This document shows positions 14,301 to 29,300 of a DNA stretch of 64,000 nucleotides, piece by piece (within the stretch, counting starts at the first letter, position 1; the number at the start of each line of letters is the position of its first letter). Below the pieces are notes generated by a model, which made no database searches, was not told the DNA's origin, and saw only the letters and a program-made list of their open reading frames with translations. This stretch comes from Sipunculus nudus (Eukaryota > Annelida > Sipuncula > Golfingiida > Sipunculidae): assembly GCA_026874595.1 (NCBI GenBank), contig CM049309.1:44345079-44409078 (forward strand), read 5' to 3'. The position numbers and the translations under genes are program-made.

Positions 14301-17300
14301 TTAGAAAGTACACATACAAAAAAACATTGTAGATAGCAATGTATAGGTAAGTGTGTTAAAATATTATCATTAATATTAAATGAAAATTATTTAAAGTGAT
14401 TCACATGTCTGATCACTGACAGAACATGTAAATGCATTTGTATTTACATGTGTTATGAAATCAACAGAATATCATTGTACTGAACTATAATTTGGAATTT
14501 GCATTAAGCATAGGTTGTGGGTAAATATGCTGAAAACAATGTATGTGATTAAACTTGAACACAGGCTGTAGGTAAATATTATGAACTAAAGCTATGGCTA
14601 AATTTACAGAACACAGGCTGTAGGTAACTATTATGAACAAAAACTGTGGCTAAATTTACAGAACACAGGCTGTGGCTAAATAAAATAAACACAGGCTGTT
14701 TGGTAAATTTTCTGAACACAAGGTGTTGGTAAAAGTTCTGAACACAGGCTATGGGTAACTGATCTGACACAGGCTGTGGGTAAATGTTCTGAACACATGC
14801 AGAGGGCAAATATTCTGAACACAGGCTGTAGGTAAATATCTGAACACAGGCTAAGGGTTAATGTTCTGAACACAGCATGTGGAAAATGTTCTGAACATAG
14901 GCAGAGAGAAAATGTTCTGAAAACAAACTGTAGGTAAACATTCTGAACATAGGAAGAGAGTAAATGTTCTGAACATAGGCAGAGAGTAAATGTTCTGATA
15001 ACAGGCTGTGGCTAAATGTTCTTAACACAGGCTGTGGGAAAACAAAATAAACACAAGCTATTGGTAAATTTTCTGAACACAGGCTGTGGGTAAATGTTGT
15101 GAACACTGGCTATAGGTAAATTATCTGAACACAGGCTGTAGGTAAATGATCTGATACAGGCTGTGAGTTAATGTTCTGAACATAAACTCTGGGTAAATGT
15201 TCTGAACATAGGCTGTGGGTTAATGTTCTGAACACAGGCTGTGGGAAAACAAAATAAACACAAGCTATTGGTAAATTTTCTGAACACAGGCTGTGGGTAA
15301 ATGTTGAGAACACTGGCTATGGGTGAAATTTCTGAACACAGGCTGTAGGTAAATGATCTGATACAGGCTGTGAGTTAATGTTCTGAACATAAACTCTGGG
15401 TAAATGTTCTGAACACAGGCTGTGGGTTAATGTTCTGAACACAGGCTGTGGGAAAACAAAATAAACACAAGCTATTGGTAAATTTTCTGAACACAGGCTG
15501 TGGATAAATGTTGAGAACACTGGCTATGGGTGAAATTTCTGAACACAGGCTGTAGGTAAATGATCTGATACAGGCTGTGAGTTAATGTTCTGAACATAAA
15601 CTGTGGGTAAATGTTCTGAACACAGGCTGTTGGTAAATGATCAGAACACAGAATGTGGGTCAATGTTCAGAACACAGACTGTGGGTAAATGTTCTGAACA
15701 CTGGTTGTGGCTTATCTAAACAAAGTGAACACAGGATGAGGGAGAATGTACTGGTGACAGTATGTGAGTAAAAGTTGAGTACATGGCATGTTAGTAACTG
15801 ATATTAACATCTAACCTCTTCATCCACTTTCTCCTGTTCTGTGACTTCCTCCACTGTTCGTTGTGATGCTATCTGCATGGCTCTCTCCAGGTAGTCATCA
15901 ATGTTGTCATCAGTGATGCTCAGATCTGTCACAAACTCAAACAGCTCTTTTACTGTCATAGTGCACACTCCATTCTTACGGAAGAAATCTGTAACAAAGT
16001 AACATGAATCATCATAATTACTGAATATAAACATAAATGATGTGTCTGCTGTAATTAATACAGGCCTGCTGGGGGGGGGGGGGGGGCTATTAAGACAACA
16101 TACAGAGCTTGTTCATTGAAATTCTCAGAAAAGTGACCCATGGGTCATGATGCTAATCTATTGAGCAAAACATGTGACAATATGTCCAGAGGTCGCCTGG
16201 TCAACAATTATAGTACAATTTCATGATCGGCTAAGACAATTTCGATGAAAGGTTGCAAAATTTTGTTCAGTTTTAATAGGCAACGGGTGTTTGACTGAAG
16301 TTTGTGATTTTTAACTGTTGATCAAATAGTCTATTGAAATTTGTGTGTGACTGGTGAGGCATAAATGTCAGATTCATTATAACATAATGGATAAAGCTAC
16401 TGAAAGACAAAATTCAAAGCATATTTCACTGCAATTTAAGCAATTATGTTACAGGAACGATTTGAACTAAAATGACAAGCTGTGATAATGTTACAAGGTG
16501 ATCACTATAGGGCACCACTTTTCAAGCAAGGCCCAAATTATTAAATACATCTAAGAAATGCATCTTGACAAAATTTAGTTAGTTAAACTTTACATTCTGA
16601 TTAGGATATGTGTGTTTTTATTATAATAACACTATTTCAATTTAATGATATACAGAAAAGTATCTGTTAAAAATGTGTTATAGAACAATAAATATTTAGA
16701 ACAGTCTGATTCACAATATGCAGAATTTTTTGTTACAGCTGGAATTTTGTAGTATATAGGTCAAATGTAACTTAAATTTAAAGTTTCAATCTTGATGCCA
16801 TGGACCAATGCTCCTTATTTGTAATTTGCTCACAGATGGCATGGCAACCGACAAAGCCTATCTCTGTGGCTCAGCATGATTAAAATCAACAGCTGTGTTA
16901 AAAACCATATCAGTTAGGCCAAAAAAAAAGAAAAGGTGTGGTTCTGAGGCACTGTCCTGTGTCAATTTTAAAACCCCGCCTCAAAAATTTTTATTTTGAT
17001 TTTTAATAGAAACGTACCAATTTAGAGCTGTAGCCGCTTGAACATTTCTTTCAAGAAGATAAAATCATACAATTTTGATAAAATTTCCATTGTTTAGTTG
17101 TGCTTTAACATGTTTAGCAAAATAAAAATCTGTTATTATCATGCTTTTTCCTTATCATTTGACATTTTTATTAAAACATACAAAAATTATTTTAAAAAAT
17201 GAAACAAGGCCTACAGGCCTAATGCGAACCTGTGCATATGGATATACACCAGGTATAACGCTTCTATGCTGAACCACTACTTTTCATATATATGAACAAA

Positions 17301-20300
17301 GCAAGTACTAAACATTTTGAACGAGAAACAATACACAAGCATCACTGCTGAAACACTGGCATGGGTGCACACAACACAAAAATTATTGTAGGTGGCACCA
17401 CCAGTCTTGTAAACGACAAAGCTATTTGACATGTATAAATATGCCCAATTTCAGGCTGATATATCAAATTCCTCCGTAGAATTAAGCAGGCACATACACT
17501 TTGCAAAAGTCATTGTAGATGGCGACACCTGTCTTGTGAACTTGAAAGCCATTAAAGACACATAGACAGGTAAGAATATCAGGCCAATTCATCAAACTTA
17601 CCTTGAGTCTGATGCATGGGGCTGACCAGGCTTAGGTGAGAAAGGCTGTTGCCCCAAGTGTACTGTGACAAATTACTGGCTCAGGCTACTGCACTGAGTG
17701 AACTCTTGACCTGCACCTGGCTAGACTGAGTGAACTTTTGACCTGTACCTGGCTGCACTGAGTGAACTCTTGACCTGTTGCATAATCTGACACAGTTGGC
17801 AGTCTGCCACAGCTATAAATAAATCCAGGCTGACCTTTTGCCTATTGCCAAATCTGAAATAGTAGCCACACAATTAGCTCACAGATTGGCTCCATATGCA
17901 GCCCTGAGGGGCATGACACCCATGAGGTGATCACATGATACTCATGAGGTGATCACATGCTCCCCAAGAGATGATCACTTGCTGCCCATGAGGTGATCAC
18001 ATGCCTTGTGCTTGGCTGCACTGATTGAACTCTTGACCTATATTTGGCTGCACTGAATGAACTCTTGATCTGTTGCCAAATCTGAAACAGTTGGCAGTTT
18101 CTCAACCTATTCAAGAAACATACACAATCTTGGCCTGTTATGTAACTCTGCTAAAATTTATCCAACACAAACCATTTGAACAAACTTGAGAAGGCTCGCC
18201 TCTATGATCATTTCTGTAAAATATTGAACAATTTGGCTGGACTGTTTACAAGAAGAAGACTTTTTTACAGCTTTTTCCCTGTAAAATCTAAGTAAATGCA
18301 GATAGCAAAAATAAGCTGAATCCATTAACATTTGATATGTGACTGATAATTACATAAAATTTGGGGATGGTAGCTCCTGCTATTCCTGAGAAATTATGAG
18401 TTAGTGTACAGATGATATGTAATATCATAAATCTACATTTTTTAAAAGCTTTTAAAAACATTCTGGTCAATATTTTCCATAGATATTCTGAAATCTAAAT
18501 GTCTAGAGGCATGATGTAATGGATGCTGATAAACTGATGCTAGGCTAGATGTATCTGCTTCACACAGCTAACATATATGGTAAAATGACTCAATTCAATC
18601 TTTATAATTCAGCCAAAATTCATTTTTTTTGGAACCATAAAAGACAATTATTATTAGAATGATTCAGGGAATTATTCTTGCAAAATATTAAACAAACTGG
18701 CCTCAGTATCATCAGTCGAAAAACATTCTGTAGGTTTATAACTCATATGGGAAAATACAGCAAAATGGCAAAGTTCAGCTTCCAATAACTCAGCCAAAAG
18801 TCACTGAACTGAGACCATTTGAACAAACTTTAATTATCAACATCTAAGGATAATTAATGTGTGAGATTTCAGAATTTGGCCCAGTGGTTTTTGAGAAGAA
18901 GATTTTTGTAACCACTTAGCTTACATGGGCTGTTAAGGCATATGACTAAATTCAGCTTCCCATAACTCAGCCAAAAGTCACTGAACTGAGACCATTTGAA
19001 CAAACTTGAATTATCAACATCTAAGGATAATTTATGTGTGAGATTTAAGAATTTGGCCCAGTGGTTTTTGAGAAGAAGATTTTTGTAGCCACTTAGCTAA
19101 AATGGGCTTTTATGGCATATGACTAAATTCAGCTTCCCATAACTTAGCCAAAAGTCACTGAACTGAGACCATTTGAACAAACTTCAGAAAGCACTACCCA
19201 AGGATCATTTCTGTGCGATTTTAAACAATTTGGCCATTTCGTTTCAGAGAAGAAGTTATTTGTAGCTGTCAGTATGATACGGGCATTGATGACACTAGTA
19301 CAAAAAAGGCCGATGCAGGTGGCACCACCAATACCTCAATTTCAGATATGACTCATGTGACCAACATTGGCATAAAATTTGGTGATGATAGCTCAAGCCA
19401 TTTCTGAGAATGTAATTTTAGTATGCTTTTTTGGACAGATGACTAAGTTCAACTTCCTGTAACTCAGCCAAAAATCACCAAACTTAAACCATTCGAACAA
19501 ACTTGAGAGAGATTGTTCCAGGAATCATTTCTGTAAAATATTGGACAATTTGGCTGAACAGATTCGGAGAAGAAGATTTTTTAAGCTTTTTTAGCTTTTT
19601 CCCTATAAAATCTAAGAAAATGCAGGTAGCCAAAAAAATAAGCAAAATCCAATAGAATTTTTTAGATGACTAATTTTATGCATAAAATTTCGTAATGCCA
19701 ATTCATGCCGTTTTCAAGATAGTATAGGTTAACGTACAGACGACGGACGACAGACGCCGGACGACACCACACCATCGCATAAGCTCACAGGTTCGCTAAT
19801 AACTGCCTGCCCGCATTGATTTAAAAAAAAAAGTGCCTGAGAACCAAACCTTATTTTTTTCCCTTAAATTGAAATCCTACACAACAGCAAAACGGAAAAA
19901 TTGTGTTAACACAGAGATTTGTTTATATTTTCATATTTCTAAATTAAAAAACAGGAAAAATAACTTCCTCCAAACTGTTATCAAGCCACCATCAATCAGT
20001 GCCCATCCTAACTAAATCTGTCTGCTGATACTGACTCAAGAATTTCCAGTCCTTGAATGAAAATAAATTTAATTTACAAACCCAATCTTTATCACTGCAG
20101 GATGAAATATTCCCAGGTGTAATTTAAGATAAACTAAATGCCTAAAGTTACATATTCCTCATATGTATAACCTACTGTTAGTAAAATATTATACTGAAAT
20201 CCCAAAATTGCAAAACTATGTCATCAGTTTTGTCAGTTCTGGCTTATCTTCATCAGTTACAATTGTGAAATGCACAATGTACAAGCTTGATAAGTAGACT

Positions 20301-23300
20301 GGAGGTTTAATCTACTTAGGCAATCAATATTATATCCCCCAAGGCATTGTGGGTACACAGGAGGAACTGTTTATCATGGATGTACTGCTATGTTGTTTTC
20401 AGCAAACAGTTGTAAATGTCAAAAAGGAGAGCCACCCAGCTGGGAAACAAATCACTGATTTATACCAGGTCTCCTTGTCTTCCATCAAGTCACATGCACT
20501 GGGTTGACCTGTCTCTGCTTGAAGTGAATAAGAAAAGCAGCTATTTACAGTGCTTGTTACCGAATTTGTACAAGTCTTATAAACTAGAAATCTGGATCCT
20601 AAGGAATGCAAGCCTCTGCCATGTGGGAGGTGCCTATCATGGGATGCTCCCCACCAATGTTTGCATTTAATTATGCGGCCCTTATTCCCATGTACATTCC
20701 TTGATGAAGTTCGTCATTCGGGATCATGTGCCCGATCCACACCAAAATCTAGCTGACCCTTCACTGGCCCAACCGTGAAATGCCCTTAAAATTTCATGAG
20801 ATTCTGTTTTTGATTGTGTGAGTGATGCTGTGAACGGACACACAAAACCCACACATAAACAAGGATGAACACATACCCTCCTGCTGGAGACAATAACTTG
20901 AACAAGTGTTTATCCCACAATGCCAAGCATTATCTGATTCTTTCCCTATCTGATCAGATCACTTGCACTTCTGACATAGTGTAAACTGTGATTGGTTTCA
21001 CATTCACGGGCTTGACATTTTGTTATTTTCACTTTTTCAGATGGTTCCACTTTAATGATCTCACCATACAAAAGACCTTGACACAAAGTATAACCAAACT
21101 TGTGTGAATTAATTATATCAAATTTTATGTGCACAAAATCTTATTAATAAAAAATATTGTTTTGATAATGACAGACAATTTAATAGGTATCATTAAAAAT
21201 ATCAACCTTTAAACATACACAATCTACTTTCTTTATAATGTCAACTCATTTACTTTTCAACTTTTGCCTTCTACTATGGGACCTCATATTCATGAAGGTT
21301 TTATTCTCACAATGATTCCCGTTTCACAAATTCACAAATTTGAAGCTCTCATGAACAAAGAGACACCCACAGTTTTGTTCAAGCCTGCTATGACACTTAA
21401 GTAAATCCTGCTCTTTGTCAAGCAAAAAAAGACACAAAACTGTGTTGCTAAAAGTCTGAAACAAATAAGTTGGCCATCTACATTAAAACCAACTGATTTA
21501 TTTAGCGTAAGAATTCAACCCATAAGGGTGTTTAACATGAGTATAACACATTGAGTTTTTACATTAAATAGAAAAGTGGTTTACCTTTACCAGCAAAACT
21601 CACCTGTATTTAATACACATATAACACAATGTTGCACATGTCCTGTTTTACTGTTTTATCTAACAATTAAAAATTTGTACTTATAAAATACTACATTATT
21701 TGTTATGTTCTCATAAGTAGTTGATGCATAACTAAAATAACAGATGATAAAAGAATAAGTATAAGCATTACATCAATGTGTCCTTATCCATAGTTATTCC
21801 ACAATCAGGCTGGTAATTTACAGCTGAATGGCAGTAATAAATTTATCTAAGGAGTGTTTGAACAAGTTCAGTAGTTACTGTTGTAACATATCTGGGTCAG
21901 GATGTAAGATATCCCATCTGCCCATAAGCATACACCCCTATATAGACAATGGGCTCTTCCAGCGGGGAATCTGATCAGCAGGATCAGGAGCCAAGAGGAG
22001 GGCAGTTGGGGCCGAGGCGCATGAAGGAGACAGAGATAGTTTGGGCAGCAGGGAAGCTAGTAGCAGCAACTTGTTTGTCTCTTTCCTCAGACGCTTCCCA
22101 CAGACTGGCAGTAAACCAAGATTTGGCACAGTACAACAACCATTCAAAATTGGGATAATCTTTTGGCCATTTCAGTGGACTTAAAACTTTAAATATTGTG
22201 TTGTTGTATTTTATTTGAGGTAAAACCTTACAAGAATGCCTATTATTTTCTGTGGTGTTTCATTTGTTATGAACCAGGCTGGCAAACAACCATTCAGATA
22301 GACCTTTCAGCCATTTTGGTAGCTCTAACACCAGCAGCAATGAAACGCTTAGAGAAGTGTATATTAAAATATATTTTGAACTATATTGATACACATATGG
22401 ATAAATACCAATTTGCTTACTTGGAAGAATGTGGGACTAAAGGCGCTATTCTTGTGCTCTTGGACAGTATATGTAAAACTTAAGATCAGTCCCATACTTA
22501 TAAAAGAACACCTTTTATAGATTATAGCTCTGCATTTAACAACATTCAGCCTCACTTAATGATTTATAAGTTACAGCTGTTAAATGTTCCACATGATCTA
22601 TGTTTGTGGGTACTGGACTTTCTCACTAGTAGAAAGCAGTATGTAAAGGTTGGTAATAGCAATTCATCAGTTTTTAGGGTTGAATACAGGGGCCCTACCA
22701 GGATGCGTACATTCCCCATTTCTTTTCATAATTTATACCAATGTGATGGTTCTTACATATATATATTAATATACATAAACACAAATGTTTGTAAATTGTT
22801 ACTAATCTTTATCTAACTATCTATACACTTATATACTACTCAAATTCTGATTTTTCTGCCTTACTTTGCTTTGACATGCACCAATCAAATACGCATGCCT
22901 TTTGGTCGATGTAACAAGATTTGGAACTTTAGATGCAACAGTGCATTAAAATGAGAACAGAGCATCCGGTCTCATTTTTTAAGAAAATCTATACAACCTA
23001 TGGTAGTGGTATGCCAGTTTATCAGTTATATCAATAACTGATAGTTTTCTTTCATAATCAATTAAAATGGTTGCAATTTTGCATAATGAATCATAAGCAT
23101 TTATTAATGTATATCCAAATACGACATATAATCTAGAAAATAAGTGAATTCTGTCGAAGATATAAGAAAGAAACTCAAGAACTGAACACCAATTAAGCTA
23201 AAACCTGTGCAGAGAATTTATGTCAACAACTGCCTGTAGCCTTTACCTGTCAATGTGCTGTACAAGTAATGTTCAATGAATTTTTTTTGTCAATATTTTA

Positions 23301-26300
23301 AGTATTATTTTATGCAGCAGATTTCATGGTTTTATAGAGGGTACACAAACTAGAAAACTGACAGGTCAGTAAGGGCCCCACAAAAGATGCAGTCATTATA
23401 AATTGAAGTACTGTGAATTTGGTGTACTTTGGTAGCATGGGCTGATAGAGTGATATTTGAAAATTAAAGAACCTGTAAAGAACAGCGGACATGTATAAAC
23501 TGGAAGAAAAGATATGGTAAATTGAAAATGTTCAAAGCTATCAAAATAATGATATAAAAGAACTGCATGCATTTTTAGTTTCTGTTTTTCTGTATTACCT
23601 GTGCCAATTATTCTTGGTTGAAGTTTTGGCTGGGCTGTGTAAAATATTTTTCAGTATTTGTATCTTGAATTGGCCTTATTATATGTGAGGCTTGACACTG
23701 TACATAGACCTTGTAGTATTAGAGAGAGTCAGCTGTTGGTTAGTAGTGATAAAATGGTCATTCTCTTGAACAGAGATTCAGCTGATCTTGGGTCTACATA
23801 TGCGCAGTGATTTGTAGAATGGCTACATATGAATATCAATGTAAATTTGTTGATGGTCACTATAATAGGTCCAAATTCCTTGAGATGTTAGAAGTGGAGA
23901 TAGATTTGTCCAAACATGGTCTAAATGAGAGCCACTGTGGTGCGTTGGGCCAGTGTATCCTTTTCTGGGGAATCTTCAAATTGTCTGTACAAAATATGCT
24001 GTGAAAATGTAATGCTGCTGTACACGAGTGACTCGAAAAAGATTCATCCATTTTTGGCCTGCTGAAGGAGACACCAGCAACTGAACACCAAACTGTGTAT
24101 TACTTTTTTTTTTTCTTCTGACCCAAATATCAATAAGCTTCTCCCTTAGGCCATGGGTGATACATCTTATGTTTGAATCCTATCCATCATATGTTAGGGG
24201 AGTTATTATGCAGAAACGAGTTTGATTGTTCATCAAATTCTTTGCGGGTTATTGCATTAACATCATTTGAGAATTATCACCTCTGTCAAGGTAATCCATC
24301 TTCGAACTTGACCTAGCCCTTCATAACAAACATTACTGGTGCAGGTTCAGTGGGTGTTAGTCAAATTGTTTGCGAGCTATTTGGTTAACATCATTTTAGC
24401 ATTATCACCTCTGTGACCTTGAAAATCCATCAAGGTCACCCATCTTCAAACATGATGTAGTTCATCAAAAGGTCCATCACTGCCGTGAGTCTGGGGACCT
24501 TATATAAAATACTTTTTACGAGTTATTGTGTTAACAATGTGTGTCCTTTTGCATGCATATTTGCTAAGAGAGTGCAACCTTTCTAGGTGTTCAGTAATGG
24601 TTTTTACCGCATAACTTACAGAACAATGGCTGACTATGACCATATATCATGCCTCGTTGCTGTTGACATGAGGACCTGTCCTACTGTTAAGGTGGAACAA
24701 AAAATTATGGTTACAATTATGATTTCTGCCCTACTGAAAGAGGGACCTAAATTTTAACACCAAACTGTGAATAACTTTTTTGACCTTTGACCTCTGGACC
24801 CCAAAATCGATAGGGATCTTCCATAATTGATGGTTAATACATATTTCAGGTTTCAACTCAATCCGTCAGTCCTAACTGGAGTTATCATCCAGAAAATAAT
24901 TTGTGGACGGACGGACGGACAGACAGACAGGTCATTTACTATAGGGCACCCGCTTTTCAAGCGGGGCCCTAATAATCAATCATTGGTTGTTTTATTTCTT
25001 TCAATCACCGAGACTGATATCACAATCAATTATGACCACTGCAGGGTTTGGTTTTATCCGGATAAAACTTGTTTCATCCAGGACAATGGATAAAACTGGG
25101 TTTGATCTGGTTTAACTCAGTTTTATCCAAATTATACATGATTAAATTGGATCAAACTAAGAATCACCTTGTAAAATTTAATTAAATTAACATAAATGAT
25201 AATCTGGATAAATAATTTCTGAAGGTTTATTAATATATTAACAAAATATAAGTTTTATATCCAATTGGCCATTTCCTCTAGGTTCATGATTCACTGTTGT
25301 CAGCATCCACTATTAGCTATAAATGCTCAACACACCAGAATGAGGAGCAGTCCCTTTGTCTTCTATGTTACTTTACTGGCTAGTAGTCAATATCTAAGTA
25401 GGATGTATCATCTTTATAGCATCATCCTCGATTAGCCATCAAATATTTACTCATAGTCACAGGGCAGGCGCATTGGGTGACTTTTGCAGCCCTATTGTCA
25501 ACAACTAATTAAAGAGACTCTGTGGAGGAGGATGCCTGAATGACTTTGATCCAATGAGGTTTCTCCTCTCAGGCTGTCATGACTGGATGATTTAAACATG
25601 CCTTTCCAGTGGCAAAAAGAGTCAAGGAATCACACTACTACCCCACATTCAGAGTACACTACTTGGGCAAGATGGCTTTTCAAGTATTTTACACTTTGCT
25701 TCTTGAAAGGTCACCCCTACAAAATTATTGACATAGTGACTGATGTCACTGTATATCTTAAGTCATTTATGTAATAAATGACTGGATTGTGTACATCTCT
25801 CTCAGATGTAAGAATAGATGCTTATCTGTGAATATATAATAATCTATAGAACCACTGATTGTGGAGTTTGACTAAACATGTGTGAACTGCAGTTACTTAG
25901 CTTTTTGATAGTGTAATGCCCAAAAAAGGTGATAATGTTTTAAAAAGTCATACTCTAACTGACCTCTCCAAAGAAGAGAAATAATTTCAAGTTTCAAAAT
26001 TATTATTAAAATCATGGCATGACTATCTGTGACAGAAGTTATGAATTTTATGTATGAATATATGGTCACATAATAATTCAGTTAACTAGACGTTTTAGAT
26101 TTAAGTTGCTTAAAGGAACTGTTTTTTTTCAGTGGAAAGTTTAACTTAATATAAAATGTCTACTTCACAGACATTATATTCCCAAACTATGGATAAAACT
26201 GGATAAAACCTGTTTTATCCAATCCGGATTTATTCAGTGGATTAAACCAGCTGTGGATAAAACTGCTAACCCTGCCACTCATGTATATATATAATGAGCA

Positions 26301-29300
26301 GTTTGTCTAAACTTTATACAGACCAAGATAGATATGACACTGACAATATATCATTTGAAGTCTTACCTGTAATATTTGTACAGTCTTTACGTAGGAACTC
26401 CAGTGCATGAGGGTGGTCATGCTCCACTGACTGTGATACATCAATCATATATAGCTGGCCTTCATGATAACTGAAACAACAACAGATATCAACTTAAAAC
26501 AGGTGTCCCACATAAATTAACCCCCAGCCATTTTATCATTCATATAAAGACTGTCTTTGTGGTTTCTGAAATATTCACAGGTAACAGTGAATACAGGTGT
26601 GCCGGAAAAAATGTAACCTTCCTCCATTTTATAACACCTGATACATGAGAAAAATATGTCATCCTTTTATTAACAATTATTCATCCACAAACACATGTAC
26701 CGTAAAATCTCCACTTAAAACCGCGGTTTAATCAAGAAATTCAAAATCTTGAAATCAGGTTGATTTCCTGAAAGCACTGTGCGGTTTATACTAGAAGGGT
26801 TTCCTGAATATCTTCCTGACAGACATCGTTTTTGGGCCGGCGCGTGGGCGATAATATTGCAACTTTCGAAGGCTGTTCTTAGCATGCATGGGAGCCGTGT
26901 GTAAATATATTATTTACGATTATTTGTTAATTATAAATTAAATATTGCTGATTAGTTTTCGTGTGATATATAACTTGTTATAAAATCTTGGTAATTGTCA
27001 CCAAATAATACGTTTACAACAACCCTGCTGTTAAACACAGCGGTCCACTTCGTTGGGCATGGTCAAGCAAAATTCAAATAAAAGCCTACTTTAAACCCAT
27101 TTGCGGCATTATTTAGCAATGATTATTTGTTTAAAACGTAAAATGAATAAAAAGCTGACATCGTAAAGAGTCGCACAATGGCAGACGATCGTTTTAAAAT
27201 CAAGTTTGAGTGCCGCCATGTGCTGAAACACCCCGGTATTCTGCTAAGAATATTTTGAACGGCTGTACGCGGTGGGTGGTAAATAGAACAGCCACCTATT
27301 TCGTCCCAGCGTGCCTTGCGCGAACACTGCCTTGACAAAATGGCTCTCCACACGGAAACTTTCTTCAGGAAAAAAACTTGCTAACCCGGACTGGCCACTT
27401 TAATTTTACCTTAAAATCACTCGTTTTCAAGCGTCATGTTTCCTATACGTGCGTATCTCGAAAAGGTAACTTCAGTTACTTTGATATTTAGTTAAGTTGA
27501 CCAGCGATGTTTTCAAACGCACCAGCAAATTGTGACATGGAGCGATGTCAACGTACGATGTGACGAAGATAATACCGAAGTAACCGGTATGAAAATGATT
27601 TGAATCTTCCGAGTAATTCCAGAAAATGGAATTTTCATAAAAAAATTAAGATTTCAAAATATTACTTTTAGAATTAAAAAATACAGTGACTTGAAATGGA
27701 TTAGCAGAATATTTTTTCCAAAATATAATGACAAATCAGTAGCAAACAAGAATACGGCACGGAATATAAAATCTGTATAAACAGGCAGAGGTTCACCGGC
27801 CCTTACGTCTTCCCAAACTTCATGCTTGAGTGACCCTGCTAAAAAGTGTTATGATGTGTTTAAATAAAATGCCCAAATAATTTTTAAAGTGGACAGGAAT
27901 GGCCGAGTCGCAACCTACGCGTGTTCATTTCTAGATGATTGCTTGATTGTGTCTTTTGTCAAATCATTCCGTAGCGAAAGTTGGTGCGGTTTTAAAGGGG
28001 GGTTCTTAGTATTTGAGCCCCTCGCGGTGTCTCGCCTGGAATTTCGGCGAAGTCCGGGTGCGGTTTTAATCGGAAGTGCGGTTTTAAGTGGAGATTTTAC
28101 GGTATGTATGTATGTATGTGTGAACATGAGTGTGTGCCCTGAGCTCAAATGAATGTACAAAAAACAGAACCACAGAGGTCATTTTGGCATTTTTGAAATT
28201 TTCCAGACAAGCAACTTATTGACACTAATGACAGTACTAATGTGCAACTTGAACACAATTTTTTTATTCTTCTAATGTTAATATAACAAAGGAGTTATCA
28301 GTCATAACTTTATAATGTCTGATTAATGAGAGTCCCTGGCCAGCACTCCTTTATTATCAATTATAAGAGATAAACATGACAAACTGATTAGTTCTTTTTA
28401 AAGAAGCATTCTATAGTTGCATAAAAATCAGCTGAAACCATCATGTGTATGTTTTTTCATCTTTTTTAGTTTATATCCTCTAGTTTACCTTGTATCTAAA
28501 ATATTAGTCACTACAGTTCAACCTGAATGCTATTTACATAACCTGGTGTGGCAAACAGGATAAGTGGCTTCAGTATAAAATGTTATCATTTTCCACGGCT
28601 ATTTCTTCGTTTTTAAGTGCGTCTGTATGAGCCATGACTTAGCTGTTCCTGAGATGCTGCTGTGTGTGTAAAAATCAGATTACTTGCGTCCTTAGCAAAG
28701 ACATACCATACCCGTGCTTTATTTGGCCAGTTGAGCACCTGGGGCCCAAATAGTTTGGGCAAAGGGATTGTTTCTTAGATCTCAAGAGTTTCATGACAGC
28801 TTTGTATGTTAGTAAATCTTTACCAAACTAGATTTTATCTTCTTTAAGCAAAGCTGTCTTGAACAAGAGGACTTCATGTATGGTACATATATAATAATCA
28901 CTCTTCATTTCTTCAATGCCTGTGTGCATCCCACTTATGTAGTCGAGTCCACACAACCTGAGTCCAAGTGCAAGTCCAAGACCAGACAACTCACATCCAA
29001 GTCGGAGTCCTTGAGGTTTGAGTTAAGTCCATGGGCTTCAAGTCCAAGTATTTTGGAACTCAAGTCAAAGTCCGAGTCCAAAATGTTTTTATTTAAAGCA
29101 CCTTAAATTTCAAATTTGAGATCATCATGTGTATTTTTGAGTTAATCACACAAGGTTTTTACTTTGATACTGAATTGCATTTAACGTCCAATACAGAGAT
29201 TGAGTTTGGTACATAGTATCAGCTTGTTCTTGTAACATTCTGTCATTGGTTTACCCATTTAAGTCTTTATGGTGGGTTTTCTGAATTTTAATTTCAGGCC

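Noticed and set aside
14579-15663. Several minus-strand open frames of 63-82 codons with Cys/Ser-rich repeated peptides
   Set aside because: They are conceptual translations of the 26-bp minisatellite in all three frames; the period is not a multiple of three and they lie in a RIOK1 intron.
28876-29106. Ser/Lys-rich plus-strand frame
   Set aside because: Caused by the AGTCCA hexamer repeat; no conserved domain.
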